DNA from: JBNKLG01 sp050292235
GTDB taxonomy: Bacteria > Pseudomonadota > Gammaproteobacteria > Chromatiales > Chromatiaceae
Direction: 5' to 3'
Length of the DNA stretch: 27,756 nucleotides
Assembly (NCBI GenBank): GCA_050292235.1
Contig: JBNKLG010000030.1
Coordinates: 1 to 27,756 of the forward strand
Under the pieces are notes generated by a model, which had not been told where the DNA came from, searched no databases, and saw only the letters and a list, made by a program, of their open reading frames with translations. This document shows, piece after piece, positions 7,363 through 13,226 of the stretch. The first letter of the stretch is position 1. Each line of letters begins with the position of its first letter. The position numbers and the translations under genes were made by a program.

Positions 7363-7962
7363 ATGTTGACACTTTATGATCTGAACCGATCCGGCAACTG
7401 CTACAAGGTTCGCCTGCTGCTGGCCCTGCTGGGGCTGGACTATGAGGCTATCCATACCGATTCCACAGCTGGGGAGACCCTCACCCCAGAGTTCAAACAG
7501 CTCAATCCCCGTGGCCAGATCCCGGTTCTGATCGATGGACAAGAGATCATCTGGGATTCCATGGCGATCCTGGTCTACCTAGCGCGGCGCTATGGAAATG
7601 AGCAGTGGTTACCGACCGATGCCCTGGCTGAGGCACGGGTGATGCAATGGCTGGCTGTGTCGGAAAACGAGCTGCTCTATGGCCTGGCCCGTGCCCGAGT
7701 CACCTGCCTGTTCAATCGCCCTTTCAATCTGGCCCAATGCCACCGTGATGCCGAGCCCGGTGTGGCTGCCATGGCAGAACGTTTGACCGATCATGATTGG
7801 CTGACAGCCAATCATCCCAGCATCGCCGACATTGCCTGTTATCCCTATGTGGCGCTGGCCCATGAAGGCGAATTTTCGTTAGGCCCATACCCATCCGTAC
7901 AGGCTTGGCTGAACAGGGTGGCCACCCTGCCTGGCTGGGTGGCTATGGGGGACAAAGAATGA
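7363..7962 (+). CDS. Glutathione S-transferase family protein
   Basis: A 199-residue cytosolic GST. The N-terminal thioredoxin-like domain (about residues 1-78) opens MLTLYDLNRSGNCYKVRLLL, with the possible active-site serine or cysteine in RSGNCYK. The cis-proline is in NPRGQIPVLIDG and the glutathione gamma-glutamyl contact in WDSMAILVYLAR. The rest is the all-helical domain, with the conserved SIADIACYPY block. The gene starts 23 bp after the tautomerase stop with an AGGA ribosome site, so the two are probably one transcript. It ends three bases before the converging Sel1 fragment. Confidence 0.92.
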   Translation: MLTLYDLNRSGNCYKVRLLLALLGLDYEAIHTDSTAGETLTPEFKQLNPRGQIPVLIDGQEIIWDSMAILVYLARRYGNEQWLPTDALAEARVMQWLAVSENELLYGLARARVTCLFNRPFNLAQCHRDAEPGVAAMAERLTDHDWLTANHPSIADIACYPYVALAHEGEFSLGPYPSVQAWLNRVATLPGWVAMGDKE

Positions 7963-7964
7963 AA

Positions 7965-8147
7965 TCAACCGTCTCCATCGATCCCCCAGTAAGTCTTCAA
8001 CGCCCAACGAGCTCTGTCGTCGCCTTGTTCCGCCGCCAGGCCAAGCCAGGCACAGGCCTGCTCCATGTCTGTGGACACGCCGCGTCCCTCCTCATACATC
8101 TCGGCCAGCTCGCATTGCGCGTCCCTACTTCTCCTTTTTAGCAGCAT
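7965..8147 (-). pseudogene. Sel1-repeat fragment, probable out-of-frame tail of the upstream Sel1 gene
   Basis: This 60-codon frame contains one clear Sel1-like repeat (AQCELAEMYEEGRGV...QACAWLGLAAEQGDDRA) and ends in YWGIDGDG. It lies directly after the Sel1 gene that stops at 8125, but is displaced by one base (+1). The junction falls in a short A5 run at about 8134-8138. One base less there would fuse it in frame to the larger Sel1 protein. Its tail (AAEQGDDRARWALKTYWGID) also resembles the upstream tail (AEQYYDPALKLLASWPGID), so a partial duplication is another explanation. It has no good ribosome site of its own. Confidence 0.5.
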
Positions 8148-9108
8148 CGATGCCCGGCCAACTGGCCAATAGCTTTAGCGCTGGATCGTAATATTGCTCC
8201 GCTGACTTGGCAAACCAAGCGCGCGCCTCTTTTTCGTCCTTGGTCACACCCTGGCCCTGCCGATAGATCATACCCAGACGGTATTGAGCAACGAAATTGC
8301 CCTTGGCTGCGGACTGCCGGTACCAATACAGGGCTTGGTAAATGTCTTGCGGCACCAAGGTACCCTGTTGGTAGAGATCCGCCAGAAGACATTGGGCCGC
8401 CGAGCCGTTTTCGAAGACATCGTCCGACTCGACCGGGGCCGCCTCGGCCTGTTCGGCAGTTTTCTGGTACCAGTGGAGCATCTTTTCCCTGTCGACCGGT
8501 AAGGCCTGACTGTAGAGATAGGCCAGGGCGTACATAGCCACCAGATCCCTCTCCTCGGCGGCCTGGTGCCAAGCGGCGATATGGCGGTCGCGCTCGGGAG
8601 AGGGGGCTTGATGGGCGATGATCATGTTCCGGCGGACGCGGGAGTCACCGGAGTTTGGTGTAAGTTGACCGACGCCGTAGGAATAACAGGGAATGAAATC
8701 GGCGGGCTGAAAGGCAGTTGTTTCCGCAAAACGCACACCGGGGATGAGATGCACAACGGGCGGATACTCTTCCTCCTCTCCCTCCCAAGCCGGAAACTGC
8801 CTAGCATCTCTTACCCGCAGAGGCAGGCCTATGCGCGGTTTTTCCGGGGTCGTTACCCGCTCATATTCCGTTGGTGTACTCGGAGGGAAGAGGCCTCTGG
8901 ATAAGTCGTCATGGTGCGAATAGCTGTCTTCGAAAATGTACAGCCCATGTATAGATAGGCCATACCGATCAGACCGAGTGCATTCCCATCGCCGCCAAGC
9001 CAAAACCTGCCCCTTTATTAGCAGGCACAAGACATCCAGGTAATTATGAAGGTCAATGTAAAAGAGGGGGGCGAAATGGATCAAGGCGAACCACACAAGA
9101 AAAGGCAA
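8125..9108 (-). CDS. Sel1-like repeat protein, probably the 3' part of a disrupted gene
   Basis: The C-terminal half (from about residue 175) has three Sel1-like repeats, clearest in NFVAQYRLGMIYRQGQGV and in MYALAYLYSQALPVDREK. Such helical repeats usually make protein-protein contacts. The middle (EYERVTTPEKPRIGLPL, then RFAETTAFQPADF) resembles, from memory, the domain that follows the KIDYPAAHS motif in other proteins. The frame has no ATG before about residue 165; it can only begin at TTG 9108, inside the preceding gene and after a stop. The reading at 9108-8960 may therefore not be protein. I think this is the tail of the gene starting at 9532, separated by frame damage. Function is unknown. 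Confidence 0.55.
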   Translation of the reverse strand: MPFLVWFALIHFAPLFYIDLHNYLDVLCLLIKGQVLAWRRWECTRSDRYGLSIHGLYIFEDSYSHHDDLSRGLFPPSTPTEYERVTTPEKPRIGLPLRVRDARQFPAWEGEEEEYPPVVHLIPGVRFAETTAFQPADFIPCYSYGVGQLTPNSGDSRVRRNMIIAHQAPSPERDRHIAAWHQAAEERDLVAMYALAYLYSQALPVDREKMLHWYQKTAEQAEAAPVESDDVFENGSAAQCLLADLYQQGTLVPQDIYQALYWYRQSAAKGNFVAQYRLGMIYRQGQGVTKDEKEARAWFAKSAEQYYDPALKLLASWPGIDAAKKEK

Positions 9109-9532
9109 GTGCCTTTACGTCGGCGGCATCAGCAGCGTCAGCAAGCAGAGCCACGCTATTCCAGCATCCACAGGTAATGGAGCTTCTGAGCTGTTTTTTC
9201 TCTTCTGCGGAAAGATCGGTGTGCAAGGCAAGTTTTTGTATCAACTCTCGTTGACCGGCTGGCAAGTCGGCCAGGACAGCCTCCAATTCAGCCGTCGTCC
9301 CGCCATCGGGGAAGGGGGCGTATTGAAGGGGGAGTATGGGTATCCCGTATTCATCTTTTTCGAGCTGCTCGTCCAACGAGTCCAGCCCCCCATACTCGGC
9401 CTTGGGCCCCTCAGGAACAGGCCCTGTTTCGCCGGTGATCATCAAAGCAACCTCGCCCGCCTCATCCATGGCAAACCAATAGGTATCCATGCTGTGGGCC
9501 GCCGGGTAGTCGATTTTTAGCGTGGGTTCCAT
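9053..9532 (-). CDS. KIDYPAAHS-motif protein, unknown function, possibly truncated by frameshift
   Basis: A 159-residue frame beginning MEPTLKIDYPAAHSMDTYWF. I do not know a named family for it, although this opening recurs, from memory, in bacterial proteins of varied architecture. The rest is acidic with no signal peptide or membrane segment until the last 30 residues, which look like out-of-frame reading. The start at ATG 9532 is chosen over the longer frame to 9574 because GAGGG lies 8-12 bases upstream. The same leader and start occur in the truncated ORF at 10981-11070. It lies 11 bp after the Fic gene, probably in one transcript, and overlaps the Sel1 frame by 56 bp, suggesting that both were one gene. 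Confidence 0.55.
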   Translation of the reverse strand: MEPTLKIDYPAAHSMDTYWFAMDEAGEVALMITGETGPVPEGPKAEYGGLDSLDEQLEKDEYGIPILPLQYAPFPDGGTTAELEAVLADLPAGQRELIQKLALHTDLSAEEKKQLRSSITCGCWNSVALLADAADAADVKALAFSCVVRLDPFRPPLLH

Positions 9533-9552
9533 GCTGTTTTCCCTCAAATGTC
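9471..9552. repeat. Direct repeat, left copy, flanking the Fic gene
   Basis: This segment covers the first 20 codons and the ribosome binding site of the KIDYPAAHS gene, plus the last bases of the Fic gene. It aligns without gaps to 11009-11090. By hand alignment about 49 of 62 bases match over 9471-9532, and the CCCTC (GAGGG) ribosome site is also shared. The two copies enclose the Fic gene and its operators. Confidence 0.7.
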
Positions 9553-10914
9553 TGTCGGATACACAGCTTTCCACTGAATAAATTCAGATGGCCGCACGCC
9601 GTAGCGAGCCAGAACGCCTTCATGCAGCCGCCTGAGTTCTTCAACGATCAGCGCCTGAACATCGGCCCGCTCAGGCTCGGGAATTTGTTCATCGACTGAT
9701 TTTTCAATGATAGCAATCGGATCGATGGCGGGTTGTGTCACCACCTGTTGGATCGTTCGCTTGATGAAATCACGCCAGGCCAAGCGCAAAGGGTCCGGCT
9801 CCACCAAGCCTTGCCTGATGGCAAAATATTCCTGGGTTGATCGCTCGTAGGCCCAGATGTAGAGATCCCGCAGCAGTTCCACCCGGGTCATTTCATAGAC
9901 CCCAAGCATGGCACGGCTGTAGGCCTGCTCCGGCACATCCAGAAAGGTGAGTGGACAGAGGTTGGCCCGGAACAGCGGTAAATTCGCAGCCAGTCTTGAG
10001 GTGCGCTTATTGATGTCTGCAAAGGGTTGCAGATAGGGTAGATGCACCATCATGAAAAAGGATTGTTCAAAGGCGTCCGTTATCTTGTTTGCCTTGGCGA
10101 GCAGGTCATCCAGCGCGTCTTCGATTTGCTGGGGTGTTGACAGGGGGCGATAGACACTCTGCCCAATATCTACGGCGTGGCGACGGATTCTCCCTTCATC
10201 TGCTGGGTTTGGCAGCAGGTTCTCTGCCAGTGCCGAGTGCAGATTCATCAGGGTATAGCGGTTGAATCCAACCTCGTCGATATTCTCTACCAAAAGTTCG
10301 ATGGCTGACTTGTGGTTCAGAATCATCTGCGTCTCGATGGCGGCCTTGCCGTGAGCTGCTCTCCCCTGCTCAATCAGTTTGCGCGTGTCCAAACGTGAAT
10401 AGGTATTGCCCTCCAAATGGCTGGATGCCCAGGAAAGATCGATCAGCAATCGATTCAGAATGGCTCGGCTATAGGTTCCAGCCGGTTCATCGATATCTGC
10501 GGTCTTCCCCATTTTGCGCAATTGCCGCCGAATGGATTCAGGCAGATACCAGGTTTCACCGGGGCGGTAGGCATCCAGGAAATCACGCTGATAGCCAACG
10601 GGCTTGCGAGCCGCTGGTGGCTGATCTATGTAAGCCAGAATATCCTGGCTGTCCGCCGACATAGGTATAGCGCCTGGGAAAATATCGACTCCGCTACCCT
10701 TGTCTACTGTTTCGGCTTGAGCGTCCACTCGCCGAAAATATCGGCGTGCCCTGCCATGTCCCTCTGCAAGGATATGGCCGCTCTCAATCAGCTTCGCGAG
10801 CTGTCGCTGCGCGGTTCGCCGGGCAATGCCGGGGTGCAGATCCAGGAGTTCGGCCAGCATCCAACCTTTCGATAAGCTTTCGATGCTTTTCAGTAGATTC
10901 TCAGCTGAAGACAT
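9544..10914 (-). CDS. Fic domain protein with N-terminal winged helix and non-canonical Fic motif
   Basis: A 456-residue protein. Residues 1-65 look like a winged helix-turn-helix (ARRTAQRQLAKLIESGHI, then a basic wing RARRYFRR). A Fic N-terminal segment follows, with the inhibitory-helix motif SSHLEGN at about residue 161, as in class II Fic proteins. The Fic core is at about 296 and reads QPFADINKR instead of HPFxDGNxR. The catalytic His is replaced by Gln and the phosphate-binding Gly by Ile, so AMP transfer as known for Fic is doubtful. ATG 10914 is chosen; a GTG at 10920 is possible. A cluster of TGGCGCA boxes upstream suggests that the protein regulates its own gene. It stands between two KIDYPAAHS starts, so it may be a later insertion. 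Confidence 0.88.
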   Translation of the reverse strand: MSSAENLLKSIESLSKGWMLAELLDLHPGIARRTAQRQLAKLIESGHILAEGHGRARRYFRRVDAQAETVDKGSGVDIFPGAIPMSADSQDILAYIDQPPAARKPVGYQRDFLDAYRPGETWYLPESIRRQLRKMGKTADIDEPAGTYSRAILNRLLIDLSWASSHLEGNTYSRLDTRKLIEQGRAAHGKAAIETQMILNHKSAIELLVENIDEVGFNRYTLMNLHSALAENLLPNPADEGRIRRHAVDIGQSVYRPLSTPQQIEDALDDLLAKANKITDAFEQSFFMMVHLPYLQPFADINKRTSRLAANLPLFRANLCPLTFLDVPEQAYSRAMLGVYEMTRVELLRDLYIWAYERSTQEYFAIRQGLVEPDPLRLAWRDFIKRTIQQVVTQPAIDPIAIIEKSVDEQIPEPERADVQALIVEELRRLHEGVLARYGVRPSEFIQWKAVYPTDI

Positions 10915-10922
10915 AGACACTC

Positions 10923-11006
10923 TGGCGCCATTGAAGGGTGATATGGCGCAATTATGGCGCAGTTCTCAAAACTGCGCCAATTACGCAGCAATCAAGTGGC
11001 GCAGTT
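10923..11006. promoter_or_regulatory. TGGCGCA box cluster upstream of Fic gene, putative autoregulatory operator
   Basis: Five copies of a GGCGC-centred box occur within 84 bp. They are the palindrome TGGCGCCA at 10923-10930, TGGCGCA at 10944-10950, TGGCGCAGTT at 10955-10964, its exact inverse AACTGCGCCA at 10970-10979, and TGGCGCAGTT again at 10997-11006. The middle two form a perfect 10-bp inverted repeat with a 5-bp spacer. No T run follows, so it is not a terminator. The Fic protein encoded next has an N-terminal winged helix and is the obvious candidate ligand; binding is inferred. Confidence 0.65.
10951..10980 (-). promoter_or_regulatory. Candidate promoter of the Fic gene inside its operator
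   Basis: On the minus strand TTGGCG (10980-10975) and CATAAT (10956-10951) are separated by 18 bases, giving fair -35 and -10 matches. The spacer is almost entirely the TGGCGCAGTT inverted repeat, so a protein bound there would block polymerase. Transcription would begin near 10944, about 30 bases before the ATG. Confidence 0.4.
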
Positions 11007-11070
11007 CAGCGAACCAACAGGAACCGAAGCTGTGGGCAGCGGGGTAGTCGATTTTCATCGCGGGATACAT
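10981..11070 (-). pseudogene. 29-codon ORF with KIDYPAAHS start, truncated paralogue or small peptide
   Basis: The ORF starts MYPAMKIDYPAAHSFGSCWFA and then runs into ELRHLIAA and a stop. Its first 21 residues match the start of the protein at 9532 (MEPTLKIDYPAAHSMDTYWFA). The following codons come from the box cluster of the Fic operator, so homology ends exactly where the Fic region begins. It has its own GAGGGAAGG ribosome site and starts 23 bp after the radical SAM gene. I read it as the 5' remnant of a paralogue cut by arrival of the Fic segment. The alternative is a short translated peptide acted on by the radical SAM enzyme. Confidence 0.55.
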
Positions 11071-11090
11071 ACGGCCTTCCCTCACATCTC
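11009..11090. repeat. Direct repeat, right copy, flanking the Fic gene
   Basis: This copy includes the ribosome site and first 21 codons of the truncated KIDYPAAHS ORF and aligns without gaps to 9471-9552. The alignment stops at 11009, at the edge of the Fic operator cluster. The distance between copies is about 1.54 kb and the enclosed DNA is the Fic gene with its control region. Confidence 0.7.
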
Positions 11091-11093
11091 CGT

Positions 11094-11861
11094 CTACTCG
11101 AATGCCAAGCGAGCCGTGGCCGCGCAATTGACCAGGCCAAGTCCATCCAAGGCTGCGCTCAAGCCAGCATAGGAGAGCTCGGCCAGCGGTTGCCGGGCCG
11201 AGGTGTAGGAGCACCAGGCGACTTTTCGATCCCAGGAGATGGCGCAGAAGCGCGGGCTCTTGGCGCAGGCCGTCAGGCAGCTCATCGATTGGAAGGGGCC
11301 GTCTGCCACACTGGCCAGAGCCTTCGCCGTCGGCGTGTTGCCGCCGCGCTGTGGGATGTAGACAATGCGCTGATTGTCGATCCCGGCATCCCTCAGCTTT
11401 TGCGCAGCTTGAGCAGCGGATTCGATGCCATCCGCTGCTACCAGCAGATTAACACCACTGGCGATCCCTGCAGCTGCCAGCACATCGACTTTGGCGATCA
11501 CGCGCTGAACCTCCTGCACGACCGCAGGCCGGTGGATAGAGAGGTGCACCTTGTCCGGTTTGGCCGCGACCAAACGCGCAAAGTGTTCGCTGTCGTCTAG
11601 CAGCAGGCCATTGCTGGTGATGGAGCGAAAGAGCTGGCCATGTAATGCCTTCAAGATTTTGGATAGATCGGGGAAGAGCAAGGGCTCGCCACCGCCAAAG
11701 AAGACCGCCTTCACTCCCTGTTTCAGACAATCCCGAACCAAACTCAAAACCTCATCGGCACTCCACAGGGTTTCCCCCTCAGGGCCGCTGCGGTTGTAGC
11801 AAAAATCGCATGCCTTGTCGCAGCGGTTGGTCAGTTCGATGGAGAGGCGCTCAATGGGCAT
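11094..11861 (-). CDS. Radical SAM protein with C-terminal cysteine-rich segment
   Basis: A 255-residue radical SAM enzyme. The [4Fe-4S] cluster motif CxxxCxxC is at C14, C18 and C21 (TNRCDKACDFC), and the SAM-binding GGGEP is at 56-60. The C-terminal part has further cysteines in SCLTACAKSPRFC, in AWCSYTS and in LVNC, arranged like the ligands of a short auxiliary-cluster (twitch or SPASM-like) domain. Enzymes with this build often modify peptides or proteins. No SPASM signature is clear enough to name a class. Downstream on the same strand, 23 bp away, is a short ORF with the KIDYPAAHS start, and another copy follows after the Fic gene. The enzyme may act on proteins carrying that motif; this is inference. 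The ribosome site before ATG 11861 is weak. Confidence 0.88.
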   Translation of the reverse strand: MPIERLSIELTNRCDKACDFCYNRSGPEGETLWSADEVLSLVRDCLKQGVKAVFFGGGEPLLFPDLSKILKALHGQLFRSITSNGLLLDDSEHFARLVAAKPDKVHLSIHRPAVVQEVQRVIAKVDVLAAAGIASGVNLLVAADGIESAAQAAQKLRDAGIDNQRIVYIPQRGGNTPTAKALASVADGPFQSMSCLTACAKSPRFCAISWDRKVAWCSYTSARQPLAELSYAGLSAALDGLGLVNCAATARLAFE

Positions 11862-11911
11862 GGTCTGTCGGAGATCCAGGCAAGTTCCCTGCCTCTTTAT
11901 AGCCTAGCCAA

Positions 11912-11944
11912 GTAGGTTGGGCAAAGCACAGCGTACCCAACAAT
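11912..11944. repeat. REP-like intergenic repeat unit (GTAGGTTGGGC type)
   Basis: GTAGGTTGGGC is followed by AAAGCACAGCGTA and CCCAACAAT. The arms GTTGGG (11916-11921) and CCCAAC (11936-11941) pair across 14 bases. This is the recognisable layout of a dispersed intergenic repeat common in gamma- and other proteobacteria (GTAGGTTGGGC...GCGCAGCG...CCCAAC). Only one copy was seen in this window. It lies in the 124-bp gap between the radical SAM gene and rnhA, where nothing else was found. Confidence 0.6.
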
Positions 11945-11985
11945 TGAGGAAAAAATGTGAGGCGCAAGAGTGGCGAGACCTGATC

Positions 11986-12423
11986 TTAGTCCAGCTCCTC
12001 AATCCCCCGATTGGCCAGCTCATCAGCCCGCTCATTCTCGGGATGACCACTGTGCCCCTTGACCCAGTGCCATTGGATCTGGTGCTGGGCCACCAGGGCA
12101 TCCAGCTGTTTCCAGAGGTCGACATTCTTCACCGGCTGTTTGGAGGCAGTGCGCCAGCCGTTGCGTTTCCAGCCATGGATCCACTGGTTGATGCCCTGCT
12201 TCACATATTGGGAATCGGTGGTCATCTCCACTTCACAGGGCCGGTTCAGAGCCTCCAGAGCCCGAATCACCGCCGTCAGTTCCATGCGATTATTGGTGGT
12301 CTCTGACTCACCACCACAGAGCGCTTTCTCTGCATCACCAAAGCGCAACAGCGCGCCCCAACCGCCGGGACCAGGATTTCCCTTGCAGGCACCATCGGTA
12401 AAAATCTGGACGGACTTCGCCAT
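11986..12423 (-). CDS. rnhA: Ribonuclease HI
   Basis: A 145-residue enzyme that cuts the RNA strand of RNA-DNA hybrids. With ATG 12423 as start, all four catalytic acids fall on exactly the Escherichia coli numbers: D10 (FTDGAC), E48 (NNRMEL), D70 (TTDSQY) and D134 (ERADEL), with H124 in VKGHSGH. The basic protrusion (GWKRNGWRTASKQPVKN) is present. The ATG shares one base with the stop of the upstream methyltransferase gene (TGATG) and follows a GGGGAG ribosome site, so a GTG at 12426 is less likely. The usual neighbour dnaQ is absent; the radical SAM gene stands there instead. Confidence 0.97.
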   Translation of the reverse strand: MAKSVQIFTDGACKGNPGPGGWGALLRFGDAEKALCGGESETTNNRMELTAVIRALEALNRPCEVEMTTDSQYVKQGINQWIHGWKRNGWRTASKQPVKNVDLWKQLDALVAQHQIQWHWVKGHSGHPENERADELANRGIEELD

Positions 12424-13145
12424 CACTCTCCCCTCGCACTGGGTTCTGCCAGACCGGGCAAGAGCCCCCGTTGTTTCTGTTTCCAGCGGGGTTTGATCAC
12501 ATTCATCGGAATCTCCCGTTTAACGGCCATTAGGATACTGGCACCGGCAAAAGCAGGCCAAAGACGTTGTCCCAGGGTTTCCATCCCACTCAAACGCCGA
12601 TACAACCCAGATCGGTGCAGAGGAGGTGCAAAGCCCAGGGGCTGACTGGCCTCGATCTCAAAGCCCAGCAGTCGAAACCAATCCTGAAGCCGGGTCAGAC
12701 CAACAAAACGGCCAGACCAGGGAAAACTGGTCTCTTTTCCCGCCAAGGCAGCCCTCAGACCATAAAAGCTGAAGGGGTGAAAAATACTGACCAGAAGTCT
12801 ACCACCAGGAATCAAGATACGGTCGATCTCACGCAGAACCCCGTGGGGATCATCAGAGAATTCCAAAACATGGGGCAAATAAACCACGTTCACCACATCT
12901 GAGGCAATGGGCAGAAGATGGGGCTCAGCATCCAGCTGGCACTCGAATGAATGCTGCCAATTCAGGCGCAACAGATGCCGAATACCAGACAATTCTGGCA
13001 GACCACAGCCCCAGTCGCCGATTTGCAATAGATATCGGCCATGCAGCTGATGGGCATGGGCCAAAATAAAAGTTTGCTCGCGCTGACAGAGCGCTTGACC
13101 CGGCATCGACGCATACCAATTCTGTACAGATTCTTCGGAATGCAA
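12423..13145 (-). CDS. Class I SAM-dependent methyltransferase, YafS-like
   Basis: A 240-residue methyltransferase of the Methyltransf_11 type. QIGDWGCGLPEL is a variant motif I, LPIASDVVNVVYLPHVLEF is the motif II/III region, and LREIDRILIPGGRLLVSIF is the post-motif strand. Homologues sit between gloB or mltD and rnhA in many gammaproteobacteria (yafS in Escherichia coli); their substrate is unknown to me. Here the gene is translationally coupled to rnhA by a one-base overlap and is divergent from mltD across an 81-bp gap. The C-terminal 40 residues are basic and low in conservation. There is no signal peptide. Confidence 0.88.
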   Translation of the reverse strand: MHSEESVQNWYASMPGQALCQREQTFILAHAHQLHGRYLLQIGDWGCGLPELSGIRHLLRLNWQHSFECQLDAEPHLLPIASDVVNVVYLPHVLEFSDDPHGVLREIDRILIPGGRLLVSIFHPFSFYGLRAALAGKETSFPWSGRFVGLTRLQDWFRLLGFEIEASQPLGFAPPLHRSGLYRRLSGMETLGQRLWPAFAGASILMAVKREIPMNVIKPRWKQKQRGLLPGLAEPSARGE

Positions 13146-13226
13146 AAACTACCTCTTTTTTTCTGGTGAAACCTGTAAAGATGCAGTAGACTAGCCAGCC
13201 GCATCAGCCTATAGACCCTGCTCAGC

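Noticed and set aside
8185..8197. ATCGTAATATTGC, matching 13 bases of the putative ArsR operator
   Set aside because: It lies inside the Sel1 coding region, lacks the second half of the palindrome, and is far from any start; most likely chance.
9533..9574. Upstream extension of the KIDYPAAHS protein to a start at 9574
   Set aside because: It overlaps the end of the Fic gene, lacks the GAGGG ribosome site that precedes ATG 9532, and is not shared by the paralogous start at 11070.
10955..10979. TGGCGCAGTT inverted repeat as an intrinsic terminator or transposon end
   Set aside because: No T run follows, and three further copies of the box in both orientations fit an operator better than a terminator or element end.
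13170..13182. 13-mer AACCTGTAAAGAT shared with 22059-22071, both upstream of minus-strand genes
   Set aside because: A few exact 13-mer matches are expected by chance in a window of this size, and distances to the starts differ.
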